From NCBI GenBank assembly GCA_016744015.1, contig JADGFD010000004.1, positions 124,001-188,000 on the forward strand: DNA of 64,000 bases, read 5' to 3'. Positions 55,741-64,000 of this stretch are shown here, one piece after another. Below the pieces are notes generated by a model, which saw only the letters and a program-made list of their open reading frames with translations, had not been told where the DNA came from and ran no database searches. The first letter of the stretch is position 1. Every line of letters begins with the position of its first letter. Both the position numbers and the translations under genes were made by a program. Origin of the DNA: Paracoccaceae bacterium (GTDB lineage Bacteria; Pseudomonadota; Alphaproteobacteria; Rhodobacterales; Rhodobacteraceae).

Positions 55741-57561
55741 TTATCCTTCGATTGTTTTGGCCGCCCGCTTGCGCTCGTTAGGGTCGAGGTGGCGCTTGCG
55801 CATCCGAATATTGTTCGGGGTCACTTCAACCAGCTCATCATTGTCGATATATGCAATCGCTTCCTCAAGGCTCATACGCACAGGGGTTGTAAGGGTTACG
55901 GCATCATCCTTGCCGCTGGCCCGCACATTGCTGAGCTTTTTGCCCTTGAGCGGATTCACTTCGAGGTCATTCGGGCGATTATGCTCGCCAATGATCATAC
56001 CGGTATAAACCTGCTCTTGCGCCCCAATGAAGAACTTACCGCGGTCTTCCAGATTGAAAATCGCGTAAGGCACAGAAGAACCGGCTTCCATCGAAATAAG
56101 CACGCCTGCACGGCGGCCCTCAATTTTGCCCTTAAACGGCGCCCATTCGTGGAACACACGGTTAATAACACCGGTGCCGCGGGTATCTGTCAGGAATTGC
56201 CCGTGATAGCCGATCAGCCCGCGTGAAGGCACATGCGCCACGATGCGGGTTTTGCCAGCACCACCGGCGCGCATTTCAGCCACTTCGCCTTTGCGCTGGG
56301 TTAGCTTTTCAATCACGGTGCCGGTATATTCGTCATCCACGTCAATCGTGGCCTCCTCAATCGGCTCCATTTTTTGGCCGTCAATTTCTTGAAACAGCAC
56401 GCGCGGGCGAGAGATTGAAAGCTCAAAGCCCTCACGGCGCATGTTTTCAATCAACACACCCATCTGTAATTCGCCTCGGCCCGCTACTTCAAACGCCTCA
56501 CCGCCGGGGGTGTCGCTCACTTTAATCGCCACGTTCGATTCGGCTTCCTTGAGCAAACGGTCCCGAATCACGCGGCTCTGCACCTTGTCCCCGTCACGGC
56601 CTGCCAGCGGTGAAGTGTTAATGCCAAAGGTCACAGTAATGGTTGGTGGGTCAATTGGTTGGGCTGGGATAGCCGCCTCAACAGATTTATCGCACAGCGT
56701 ATCGGCAACGGTGGCCTTTGTCATGCCGGAAATCGAAACGATGTCGCCCGCCTCGGCTTGGTCAATCGCCACTTGCTCTAGCCCGCGATAGGCCAAAACT
56801 TTGGTAATCCGAAAATTCTCGATCAGCTCGCCATCAACATTCATGGCTTTGATCTGGTCACCAGCTTTGGCAACGCCCGATTCAACCCGCCCCGTTAGAA
56901 TGCGCCCCAAGAAAGCGTCACCGCCCAGTGTGGTGGCCAGCATCCGGAAAGGCTCTTCTTTATGTTCGATCTGCTGAGGCGCAGGCACATGCTCGATAAT
57001 TTTGTCAAACAGATCATTCAGGTTTTCACGTGGGCCATCCAGCTCGTTATCAGCCCAGCCAGCACGGCCAGAGGCATAAAGCATAGGAAAATCAAGCTGA
57101 TCGTCATTGGCATCAAGATTTGAGAAAAGGTCAAAGCACTTGTCATGCGCGGCGTCTGGCTCACCGTCAGGCTTATCAACTTTGTTAATCACCACAATCG
57201 GGTTCAGGCCCAACGCCAATGCTTTTGAGGTCACAAACTTGGTTTGCGGCATGGGGCCTTCGGCGGCATCTACCAGCAACACCACGCCATCAACCATGCT
57301 CAAAATCCGCTCAACTTCGCCGCCAAAATCAGCGTGGCCGGGGGTATCTACGATGTTGATCCGGGTGCCGTTCCACATCACGCTGGTTGCTTTAGCCAGA
57401 ATCGTAATGCCGCGCTCGCGCTCCAGGTCATTGCTATCCATGGCGCGCTCGGTGGTCGCCTCGTTTTCGCGGTAGATCCCCGATTGCTTCAGCATTTCGT
57501 CCACAAGCGTGGTTTTCCCATGGTCTACGTGGGCAATAATCGCGACGTTTCGCAAATCCAT
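55741..57561 (-). CDS. typA: Translational GTPase TypA/BipA
   Basis: A 606-residue ribosome-associated GTPase of the EF-G family. G1 is [16 protein letters not shown]3 is [15 protein letters not shown]4 is [11 protein letters not shown]. The EF-G-type domains III and V and the C-terminal TypA-specific domain are present ([43 protein letters not shown] region). I start at ATG 57561 (MDLRNVAII); the frame is open to 57699, but the extra part has no family likeness. It works in 50S assembly, and in cold and stress growth. Confidence 0.97.
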   Translation of the reverse strand: MDLRNVAIIAHVDHGKTTLVDEMLKQSGIYRENEATTERAMDSNDLERERGITILAKATSVMWNGTRINIVDTPGHADFGGEVERILSMVDGVVLLVDAAEGPMPQTKFVTSKALALGLNPIVVINKVDKPDGEPDAAHDKCFDLFSNLDANDDQLDFPMLYASGRAGWADNELDGPRENLNDLFDKIIEHVPAPQQIEHKEEPFRMLATTLGGDAFLGRILTGRVESGVAKAGDQIKAMNVDGELIENFRITKVLAYRGLEQVAIDQAEAGDIVSISGMTKATVADTLCDKSVEAAIPAQPIDPPTITVTFGINTSPLAGRDGDKVQSRVIRDRLLKEAESNVAIKVSDTPGGEAFEVAGRGELQMGVLIENMRREGFELSISRPRVLFQEIDGQKMEPIEEATIDVDDEYTGTVIEKLTQRKGEVAEMRAGGAGKTRIVAHVPSRGLIGYHGQFLTDTRGTGVINRVFHEWAPFKGKIEGRRAGVLISMEAGSSVPYAIFNLEDRGKFFIGAQEQVYTGMIIGEHNRPNDLEVNPLKGKKLSNVRASGKDDAVTLTTPVRMSLEEAIAYIDNDELVEVTPNNIRMRKRHLDPNERKRAAKTIEG

Positions 57562-57711
57562 AATTCCGGCCTTTTCAAAAAAAATATCGGGGCGAGCCTT
57601 AAGCCCTCCCCGTTTCCCCGCTTCCATACGCCGAAGCATGGCATTTGGCAAGTTCGGGCTTGCGTTTTCGTGTCGCAGTGCAACAAATAAGCGAAACACT
57701 GAAAGAACCCT

Positions 57712-58836
57712 ATGCCCCGCGCCCTCATCACCCTGCTACTATGCATTGCCCTTGTCGGCACCAACGGCATGATTCTGTCTCCGGTACTCACAGATATAGC
57801 ACAGCAATTCGGCGTGAGCGCCGCTGTGGCGGGCCGCGCCATTGCCGCTTACGGGCTTGGCACCATGTTTACAGCCCTATGGCTTGGCCGCTCGCTGGAT
57901 AGCTTTGGAGTGGCGCGCGCCTTGCGTTACGCCTTGATGGTTGCGGGGTTAAGTGAGATTGGCTCTGCCTTTTCGCAGGGTTGGGTCATGCTGGTGGGCT
58001 TTCAGTTTTTGGCAGGCATGGGTGCCGGCATTGCTCTGCCCGCCATCTATGCCATTACCGGCGCCATTAGCCCAAAGGGCCACGAATCACGCTATATGGC
58101 GCGGGTGCTGCTTGGCTGGTCGGTATCTCTCGTGGCTGCGGTGCCGCTGGGAGCCGCGATCTCCGATATTGTTGGCTGGCGCGTCATGCTGGGGCTTACG
58201 GGCACCTTATGCGTGGCGCTGGTGCCTTTGGTGCTTACCTTACCAGCCATAAAGCTGCCCGCGCGCACCACGCCAAAAATGGCCCGTTTGAAGCCGCTTT
58301 CCCTGCCGGGCGGCGCGGCGCTCTATGCTATATGCCTGCTGTTTATGATCAGCTTTTACGGCATCTATGCCTATATCGGAGATCACGCACGGCAGGCCTT
58401 TTCCCTTGGCTCAACGGCTGCTGGGCTAATTGCCTTGTTTTATGGCGCAGGTTTTGGTCTCGCCACCCTTTCCGCCCCCTTAATAGACAAGCTTGGCCGC
58501 CAAACCGCTTTGCGGCTGGGGCTGATTTGCGGGGCGGGTTTGCTCACTTGCCTCAGCCTGCCAAATGCGTTTTCCCTCTTGCTGCCTCTGGTTTTCTTAT
58601 GGGGCTGGGTTAATCACTTCATCCTTAATATGATCGTCGTCGAGCTAAATGCCCTTGCCCCTGCCAACCGCGGCGCGGTGCTCGGGCTTTACTCTGGCAC
58701 CACCTATCTAGGAGCTTCTATCGGGGCCGTGCTGCTTGGCCTGCTCTATGAGCGCTTCGGCTTTATCGGGCCATCCCTTGCCGCCGCCGGCTTGCACCTG
58801 CTGGCGCTCCTCCTCACCCTCAATAGAAAGCCTTAA
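57712..58836 (+). CDS. MFS transporter
   Basis: A 374-residue inner-membrane protein with about twelve helices, of the drug:proton antiporter-1 (DHA1) type. ITLLLCIALVGTNGMILSPVLTDIAQQF starts helix 1, GLGTMFTALWLGRSLDSFGVARAL holds the A motif, and SARTTPKMARLKP-like linker with FMISFYGIYAYIGDHARQAF begins the second half. It begins 150 bases from divergent typA. The quinone oxidoreductase gene starts two bases after its stop, so the two are probably co-transcribed. Confidence 0.85.
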   Translation: MPRALITLLLCIALVGTNGMILSPVLTDIAQQFGVSAAVAGRAIAAYGLGTMFTALWLGRSLDSFGVARALRYALMVAGLSEIGSAFSQGWVMLVGFQFLAGMGAGIALPAIYAITGAISPKGHESRYMARVLLGWSVSLVAAVPLGAAISDIVGWRVMLGLTGTLCVALVPLVLTLPAIKLPARTTPKMARLKPLSLPGGAALYAICLLFMISFYGIYAYIGDHARQAFSLGSTAAGLIALFYGAGFGLATLSAPLIDKLGRQTALRLGLICGAGLLTCLSLPNAFSLLLPLVFLWGWVNHFILNMIVVELNALAPANRGAVLGLYSGTTYLGASIGAVLLGLLYERFGFIGPSLAAAGLHLLALLLTLNRKP

Positions 58837-58838
58837 CT

Positions 58839-59795
58839 ATGCGCGCTATGCAACTCCACGAACTCGGCCAACCGATGCAGCTAGACGAAACCACCACCCC
58901 CACCCCCGGCAAGGGCGAGGTTTTGGTGCGGGTGCACGCCTGTGGCATTAACTTTGGTGATACGCTGATCGTGGAAGGCAAATACCAAGAAAAATTCGCC
59001 CTGCCCTTCACCCCCGGCATGGAAATATGCGGCACCGTAGAGGCGCTTGGCGAGGGCGTGAGCAGCCCCACCATAGGCACCCGCATTGGCGCTTATGGCG
59101 GGGCTGGCGGGCTGGCCGAATACACCTGCATTGACGCTAAGCGCTGCGTTGAGGTGCCTGCAAACATGGGCAATGAAGCGGTTGCCGCCTTTCTGGTGGC
59201 CTATGGCACCAGCCACCTCGCACTAGAGCGCGCAACCCTAAAAGCCGGTGAAACCCTGCTGGTGCTCGGGGCCTCGGGCGGGGTGGGCCTCACAGCGGTT
59301 GAGCTCGGAAAGCTGATGGGGGCAAAGGTGATCGCGGTGGCGCGCTCACCTGAAAAACTGGAGATTTGCAAAGCCGCAGGAGCAGACCACCTGATAAACT
59401 CCGAAACCGATGACATCCGCGAATCCGTCAAAGCCCTCGGCGGTGCCGATGTGGTGTATGATCCCGTAGGCGGTGACCAGTTCAAAGCCGCCTTGCGCGC
59501 CTGCAACCCCCTCGCCCGCATCCTCCCCCTTGGCTTTGCCTCGGGCGACATCCCGCAAATTCCGGCCAATATCCTGCTGGTGAAAAACATCACCGTCATC
59601 GGCTATTACTGGGGCGGCTACACCGTATTTGCCCCCGAAATCCTTACCAACAGCTTCCGCGAGCTATTCAAGATATACGCCACCGGTGCACTCAAACCCC
59701 ATATCAGCCACACCTTGCCATTAGCGCAGGCAAACGAAGCCCTCGCCCTGCTGAAAGACCGGAAATCCACCGGTAAAGTGGTGGTGACAATGTGA
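58839..59795 (+). CDS. NADPH:quinone oxidoreductase family protein
   Basis: A 318-residue zinc-free medium-chain dehydrogenase/reductase. GroES-like N-terminal part (LVRVHACGINFGDTLIVEGKYQEK, FTPGMEICGTVEALG), then the Rossmann fold (LLVLGASGGVGLTAVELGKLMGAKVIAVARSPEKLE) and GADVVYDPVGGDQFKAAL. No zinc-binding cysteines. It would reduce quinones or enones with NADPH. Coupled to the MFS gene. Confidence 0.92.
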   Translation: MRAMQLHELGQPMQLDETTTPTPGKGEVLVRVHACGINFGDTLIVEGKYQEKFALPFTPGMEICGTVEALGEGVSSPTIGTRIGAYGGAGGLAEYTCIDAKRCVEVPANMGNEAVAAFLVAYGTSHLALERATLKAGETLLVLGASGGVGLTAVELGKLMGAKVIAVARSPEKLEICKAAGADHLINSETDDIRESVKALGGADVVYDPVGGDQFKAALRACNPLARILPLGFASGDIPQIPANILLVKNITVIGYYWGGYTVFAPEILTNSFRELFKIYATGALKPHISHTLPLAQANEALALLKDRKSTGKVVVTM

Positions 59796-59879
59796 TGTTA
59801 TCTATGTCGTAACATGGTAAAGTCGGCCAAAGCTCCGTAACTGGCGACAAGGACACCACATGCTGAAAAAATACTGATC

Positions 59880-60548
59880 TTGATGCTGGCGCTTTGGGGC
59901 CCGCCTGCACTCGCAAACCCTGAAAATGATGCGGCTTGGTTCATCGAGCACTTCGTTGATCAACGCTACTGGGTAAGCGCACACCAAACCGGCCAATGGA
60001 ACAGCGCACGAATACACCGTGAAGCACTGCTAGAGCGGGGTGTCATTATAGTGGATGAAGAACGCTTCGCGGAGATGATACCGGAAACGGCGACAGAAGA
60101 AACTGTTAAGCGGCTAAAATCCCGTATCGCAACGATAATTATCGAAAGCTACGGGCCTAAGCACCTAAGTGAGATTTCCGGTTTTTTCCGGACGCCGCTC
60201 GGGGAAAAAATGCTGTTGATGGCAAAGGATAATGACCTCTTTGCATATTTGCGCTATGCATCCCCACTGAACGGCCCCGTTGACGAATGGAAACACTATT
60301 TACAGCCGATGGAACGTATTCGCTACATGACCTTTACGGGTAGCCCAGCGGGCCATGTTTTTGTAAATCAGACTTGGGCAGTGCGTAACTCCATAATCCA
60401 CGAAATTCGAGAGTCCTGGAGACAGCCTGATCTCCCGTTGAACCGTCCCTATATTGTCGAAATCCTTAAAGCGGACGGAATAGCAATATTTCCCAATCCT
60501 ATTGCCCGCCGATCTCTGATAACAGAGTTGAGTATCACGAACCCCTAG
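59880..60548 (+). CDS. Exported protein of unknown function, start disrupted by a frameshift
   Basis: The open frame encodes 222 residues without a domain I know. It starts at TTG 59880 or ATG 59883 (MLALWGPPALA), with no ribosome binding site. A good site and start lie at 59860 (CAAGGACACCACATG), but that frame stops after MLKKY. Adding one A to the run of six at 59866-59871 would give MLKKILILMLALWGPPALA, a typical signal peptide fused in frame. I infer a one-base deletion or a sequencing error. Downstream the frame is intact to a TAG at 60546-60548. Confidence 0.6.
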   Translation: MMLALWGPPALANPENDAAWFIEHFVDQRYWVSAHQTGQWNSARIHREALLERGVIIVDEERFAEMIPETATEETVKRLKSRIATIIIESYGPKHLSEISGFFRTPLGEKMLLMAKDNDLFAYLRYASPLNGPVDEWKHYLQPMERIRYMTFTGSPAGHVFVNQTWAVRNSIIHEIRESWRQPDLPLNRPYIVEILKADGIAIFPNPIARRSLITELSITNP

Positions 60549-60608
60549 CCGCTCCAACGCAGGATTCATCCGCATTGCCAAAAACTGCGTGCCAATGAAA
60601 TTATGAGC

Positions 60609-60683
<75 letters not shown>

Positions 60684-60856
60684 AATGCGCGTCTTCTAGC
60701 CAAAAACAGCTTGGGTTCACAAGCGGTTTTTTGCCTTGGGGTTAAAAAACGTAGGCAGGCAGTTCATGCACCCAGAATGGCTAAGCTTTGCCATAAGCAT
60801 AACCGCCCCGCGAGGACACGCTGGACCATCGCCACAATTTTGCTATAGAAGCAAGT

Positions 60857-61000
60857 ATGAGCGAGCAAACAGATAAAAAACCAGCCAAACCACAAACGGC
60901 AAAAGAGGCAAAGGATGCACGCATGAAAGCGGCGCTTCGGGCCAATTTACAGCGCCGTAAGGGGCAGGCACGCGCACGCAAAGTGCAGGAAAAGGACTAG
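60857..61000 (+). CDS. Small basic protein upstream of murA
   Basis: A 47-residue protein, below common ORF-calling cutoffs. [20 protein letters not shown] is followed by a helix rich in Arg and Ala ([18 protein letters not shown]) and a Lys-rich end. It has no Cys or aromatic residue. It ends five bases before the murA ATG. A Lys/Ala/Arg-rich protein of this kind precedes murA in related genomes as I recall; the function is unknown. The charged helix could bind RNA or DNA. Confidence 0.75.
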   Translation: MSEQTDKKPAKPQTAKEAKDARMKAALRANLQRRKGQARARKVQEKD

Positions 61001-61005
61001 CAGGC

Positions 61006-62268
61006 ATGGATAAAATTATCGTCAAAGGCGGCAATCCGCTGCATGGCAGCATTGAGATTGCGGGCGCAAAAAACGCATGCCTCACCCTGATGCCCGCAGC
61101 TTTGCTGTGCTCAGAGCCGCTCACCCTCACCAACGCGCCCCGCCTTTCGGACATTGCCACCATGACCGAGCTGCTTGAATCACTCGGCTGTGAAGTGGCC
61201 TCTTTGCAAGAGGGCCGCGTGCTGGTGCTAGGGACCGAAAAAATAACCAACCACACCGCTCATTATGACATTGTGCGCAAAATGCGGGCGTCGATTTTGG
61301 TGCTGGGCCCGATGCTGGCGCGTGATGGCGAGGCTATCTGTTCTCTGCCCGGTGGTTGCGCCATTGGCGCACGCCCGGTTGATATTCACCTTAGTGGGCT
61401 TGAAGCCATGGGCGCCGAGCTCGACCTGCGCGAGGGCTATGTGCATGCCAAAGCGCCCAAGGGCCTAATTGGCGCGGACTACACCCTGCCCTTTGCCAGC
61501 GTTGGCGCGACCGAGAACCTGCTGATGGCCGCGACCTTGGCCAAGGGCACCACGGTGCTTAGGAATGTGGCCCGCGAGCCGGAAATTGTGGATTTGGCTG
61601 CATGCCTGCGCGCCATGGGGGCGCAAATTGAAGGCGAAGGCTCCGAGACCCTGACCATCCACGGTGTGAAAAAGCTGCACGGGGCGACCCACCGCGTGGT
61701 AACAGACCGCATCGAGCTGGGCACCTACATGATCGCGCCAGTGATCGCCGGCGGCGAGGTGGAGCTTATCGGCGGCCGTCGTGACCTTCTGGAAGCGTTT
61801 TGCAATAAGCTGGAGGCCGCAGGGGCCACAATTTCGGAAACCGAAAATGGGCTGAACGTAAAGCGCGACGGGCCAATCAAGCCGGTTAATATTATGACCG
61901 AAGTTCACCCCGGCTTCCCAACCGACCTACAAGCGCAAATGATGGCGCTGCTTTGTTTTTCTGATGGCACCTCGGTGCTGGAAGAAAAGATTTTTGAAAA
62001 CCGCTTCATGCATGCCCCCGAACTTATCCGCATGGGGGCCGATATTGAGGTGCATGGCGGCCACGCTACGGTGAACGGGGTTAAATCCCTGCGCGGTGCG
62101 CCGGTTATGGCCACCGATCTACGGGCGTCGGTTTCGCTTATTTTAGCAGGGCTGGCAGCAGAGGGCGAAACGCTCGTGAGCCGTGTTTATCACCTTGATC
62201 GCGGTTATGAACAACTGGTGCGCAAGCTTAGCGCCTGCGGGGCCGATATTCGGCGGGAGAAAGAATAA
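61006..62268 (+). CDS. murA: UDP-N-acetylglucosamine 1-carboxyvinyltransferase
   Basis: A 420-residue enzyme of the first committed step of peptidoglycan synthesis, adding enolpyruvate from PEP to UDP-GlcNAc. [29 protein letters not shown] starts the fold, with [38 protein letters not shown] carrying the fosfomycin-target Cys (LPGGCAIG), and [26 protein letters not shown]2948 begins one base before its end. Confidence 0.97.
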   Translation: MDKIIVKGGNPLHGSIEIAGAKNACLTLMPAALLCSEPLTLTNAPRLSDIATMTELLESLGCEVASLQEGRVLVLGTEKITNHTAHYDIVRKMRASILVLGPMLARDGEAICSLPGGCAIGARPVDIHLSGLEAMGAELDLREGYVHAKAPKGLIGADYTLPFASVGATENLLMAATLAKGTTVLRNVAREPEIVDLAACLRAMGAQIEGEGSETLTIHGVKKLHGATHRVVTDRIELGTYMIAPVIAGGEVELIGGRRDLLEAFCNKLEAAGATISETENGLNVKRDGPIKPVNIMTEVHPGFPTDLQAQMMALLCFSDGTSVLEEKIFENRFMHAPELIRMGADIEVHGGHATVNGVKSLRGAPVMATDLRASVSLILAGLAAEGETLVSRVYHLDRGYEQLVRKLSACGADIRREKE

Positions 62269-62753
62269 TGGTTGATGCAAGCTTTGCAGACGGGGCCGAA
62301 AACCCCGTAAGGCTACAGGCTGAAAACTCGGCAGATCTGGCCGTGATTTCGGCACTGATTCAAGATGCCGTCGGGCAAAACGGCGAGACAAGTTGGCAGC
62401 CACGAAAGCACCGTTTTGCTCTCCTTATCAACCGCTTCCGCTGGGAAGATAAGGAAGCAGCTGAAGCACAGGGGCGGCCATTTGAGCGGGTGCAATCCAC
62501 ACTTGTGATAGATGGCGCACTCAAGGTTGGCGGCGAGGGATTGGACCCAACGGACAAAGAACAAATCTTTGCCCTGCTGGCGCTTGAATTCGCGCCCACC
62601 GAGGACGGCGCAGGCACCCTGAACTTGGTCCTCCAAGGCGACGGGGCGATCCACCTTAAGGTCGAGTGCATTGACGTGACCCTCACCGATGTATCGCGCC
62701 CCTACAAAGCCCGCGCCAAACATTTACCGCACCATCCGGTGTCTGATCGGTAA
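62268..62753 (+). CDS. DUF2948 family protein
   Basis: A 161-residue protein of a family restricted mainly to alphaproteobacteria, and found here between murA and hisD as in Rhodobacter relatives. SADLAVISALIQDAVGQNGETSWQPRKHRFALLINRFRWEDKE, FERVQSTLVIDGALKVGGEG, and the end HLKVECIDVTLTDVSRPYKARAKHLPHHP are the conserved parts. It overlaps the murA stop by one base (TAATG), so translation is coupled. Function unknown. Confidence 0.9.
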   Translation: MVDASFADGAENPVRLQAENSADLAVISALIQDAVGQNGETSWQPRKHRFALLINRFRWEDKEAAEAQGRPFERVQSTLVIDGALKVGGEGLDPTDKEQIFALLALEFAPTEDGAGTLNLVLQGDGAIHLKVECIDVTLTDVSRPYKARAKHLPHHPVSDR

Positions 62754-62788
62754 CCGCCCGCTGCGGTTCTCTCGCCGATGGCTCGCTG

Positions 62789-63025
62789 GCGGCGCGCCTA
62801 GTGTTGCGCTTGCTGAAAGAATCTGTGCGCGCCGCTCCCAATCTTCAGGGCATGAGGAAAAGTTAGAAAGGGGCGCTGCCCCTCGCTACGCTCACCCCGA
62901 GATATTTGAGCAATTTGGAAATTCGTATTGTGAAGATGCGAAATGTTTAGTGATGGGCAGCAAGCGCAACGTTGCTGCGCGGCGCGGGCAAGCCCTTGCC
63001 AATAGCGCAGTATTTGACGCGCCGC
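62789..63025. repeat. Inverted pair of family-2 repeat units (pair 3)
   Basis: Unit 62789-62835 reads on minus and unit 62977-63025 on plus, 141 bases apart. The plus unit shares GTTGCTGCGCGGCGCG with the unit at 188-237. Both are followed, outward, by the tail CCAGCGAGCC or CCACCGAGCC. Between them the stretch 62880-62915 has CCCCTCGCTACGCTCACCCC and GAGATATTTGAG, a sequence I associate with common Rhodobacteraceae spacers. No gene is evident between DUF2948 (ends 62753) and hisD. Confidence 0.6.
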
Positions 63026-63149
63026 CACCGAGCCGTAGGCGAGGCGCGGTCCGGTGCGTAGCACCGGAAACAATAGAAGTGAAGACGAGCCACACTTGCG
63101 ATTAGGAGGCACGCACGCTATGGGTTTTACAACTAGTCTGGAGTGCCTC

Positions 63150-64000
63150 ATGCCTGTTTTTTTATCTACGACCGATGCAGCTTTTGAAGCCGGTTTTAGC
63201 GCTTTTCTGAGCACCAAGCGGGAATCTGACAGCGACGTGCTGGAGACCGTAAACAGCATCATTGCTGATGTGCGCGCGCGAGGTGATGCCGCAGTGATAG
63301 ACCTTACGACCAAGTTTGACAGGCTGGCGCTCACCCCCGAGACACTAGCCTTTTCCAAGGCCGAGATGGACGCTGAAATCGCCAAAGTGCCCAAAAAGGA
63401 GCGCGCGGCGCTAGAGCTGGCCGCAGCCCGCATCAAGGCTTACCACGAAAAGCAACTGCCTTCAGATGCACGCTGGACAGATGACAGCGGCGCAAGCCTC
63501 GGCTGGCGTTGGACAGCGGTTTCCTCGGCGGGGCTTTACGTGCCGGGCGGGCTGGCGTCTTACCCGTCCTCCGTGCTGATGAACGCCATTCCGGCAGCGG
63601 TGGCAGGGGTTGAAAACCTCGTGATCTGCGCGCCTACGCCGGATGGCAAGGTCAACCCGCTAGTACTTTTGGCTGCGCGGCTTTCAGGCGTGGAAAAGGT
63701 GTATCGGATTGGCGGTGCGCAGGCAATTGCCGCGATGGCATATGGCACTGAGACAATAGCCCCCGTTGATAAAATCACTGGCCCCGGCAATGCCTTTGTG
63801 GCTGTGGCCAAGCGGCAAGTGTTTGGGCAGGTCGGCATTGATATGATCGCGGGGCCAAGCGAGATTTTGGTGATTGCTGACAAAGACAATAACCCCGATT
63901 GGTTGGCACTGGATCTGCTTTCGCAGGCTGAACATGACGAGAGCGCGCAGTCAATCTTGATCACGGATGATGCTGATTTTGGCAAAGCCGTGGCGCAAGC
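63150..64000 (+). CDS. hisD: Histidinol dehydrogenase (5' part; runs off the window)
   Basis: The first 283 residues of HisD, which makes histidine from histidinol with two NAD. MPVFLSTTDAAFEAGF begins the frame at ATG 63150, with GGAG upstream (TCTGGAGTGCCTC). Conserved parts include GLYVPGGLASYPSSVLMNAIPAAVAGV, GGAQAIAAMAYGTETIAPVDKITGPGNAFVAVAKRQVFGQVGIDMIAGPSEILVIAD and LSQAEHDESAQS; the last holds one of the zinc-site residues. The 3' end is beyond the window. Confidence 0.95.
   Translation, partial: MPVFLSTTDAAFEAGFSAFLSTKRESDSDVLETVNSIIADVRARGDAAVIDLTTKFDRLALTPETLAFSKAEMDAEIAKVPKKERAALELAAARIKAYHEKQLPSDARWTDDSGASLGWRWTAVSSAGLYVPGGLASYPSSVLMNAIPAAVAGVENLVICAPTPDGKVNPLVLLAARLSGVEKVYRIGGAQAIAAMAYGTETIAPVDKITGPGNAFVAVAKRQVFGQVGIDMIAGPSEILVIADKDNNPDWLALDLLSQAEHDESAQSILITDDADFGKAVAQ

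Noticed and set aside
59866-59871. Programmed -1 frameshift in the A-run of the exported protein gene
   Set aside because: Six A are short for slippage and no downstream stimulatory structure is obvious; a deletion or sequencing error is simpler.

Overview
The window looks like a chromosomal segment of an alphaproteobacterium in the Rhodobacteraceae (Roseobacter-type). This rests on gene content and order: prfB - mrcA-type PBP1A - amidase - rne; accB-accC-aat-DUF2155-mlaD-NDUFA12 homologue - clpX - clpP - tig; LysM protein - carD - fdxA - S4 protein - Suv3-like helicase; and murA - DUF2948 - hisD. Bases are moderately GC-rich by eye. I see no rRNA, phage, insertion sequence or CRISPR array. 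Genus and species cannot be told from the sequence.

Layout. 1-0.7 kb: inverted pair of short GC-rich repeats and a decayed glycoside-hydrolase-like gene. 0.7-11.4 kb: metallo-hydrolase, EnvZ-type sensor kinase, a kinase/acyl-CoA dehydrogenase pair, tRNA-Gly(CCC), an AT-richer methyltransferase, DUF924, MFS, and a translationally coupled SLC13 permease/M50 protease pair. 11.4-15.1 kb: lytic transglycosylase, ssb, and an Lrp regulator divergent from arginase and ornithine cyclodeaminase (arginine to ornithine to proline). 15.3-24.1 kb: DUF2189 protein, prfB, PBP1A and amidase on minus; rne divergent on plus behind a long leader. 24.1-29.9 kb: aminotransferase, DsbA-like protein, accB-accC-aat and a minus-strand DUF2155/mlaD/NDUFA12 group. 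29.9-34.8 kb: clpX, clpP and tig (protein quality control), with an unknown coiled-coil protein between clpP and tig. 34.8-39.9 kb: tRNA-Leu, glnB-glnA, cobT/cobS divergent, yebC. 40.3-45.3 kb: second SLC13 permease, dipeptidase, ATM1-type ABC exporter. 45.4-52.7 kb: LysM protein, carD, fdxA, S4 protein, helicase and two exported proteins. 52.8-60.5 kb: SCP2 protein and hydrolase, inositol-phosphatase-family enzyme, XRE regulator, typA, MFS, quinone oxidoreductase and a frameshifted exported protein. 60.6-64 kb: tRNA-Thr, a 47-residue basic protein, murA, DUF2948 and the start of hisD.

The most unusual content is between genes. One family of ~190-bp structured repeats has four copies (33.2, 40.0, 43.3 inverted, 54.1 kb), each carrying hairpins whose stems change sequence while keeping pairing. 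A second family of ~50-bp GCGGCGCG/CGCGCCGC-ended units occurs as three inverted pairs (0.1, 15.2, 62.8 kb), one of them forming a 70-bp near-perfect palindrome; this layout resembles REP/BIME elements. Other points: a terminator-like hairpin that holds the ribosome binding site of the next gene, a one-base deletion in an A-run that splits a signal peptide, and an unfused bacterial version of the two halves of ACAD10/11. I did not find a clear new defence or metabolic gene system.
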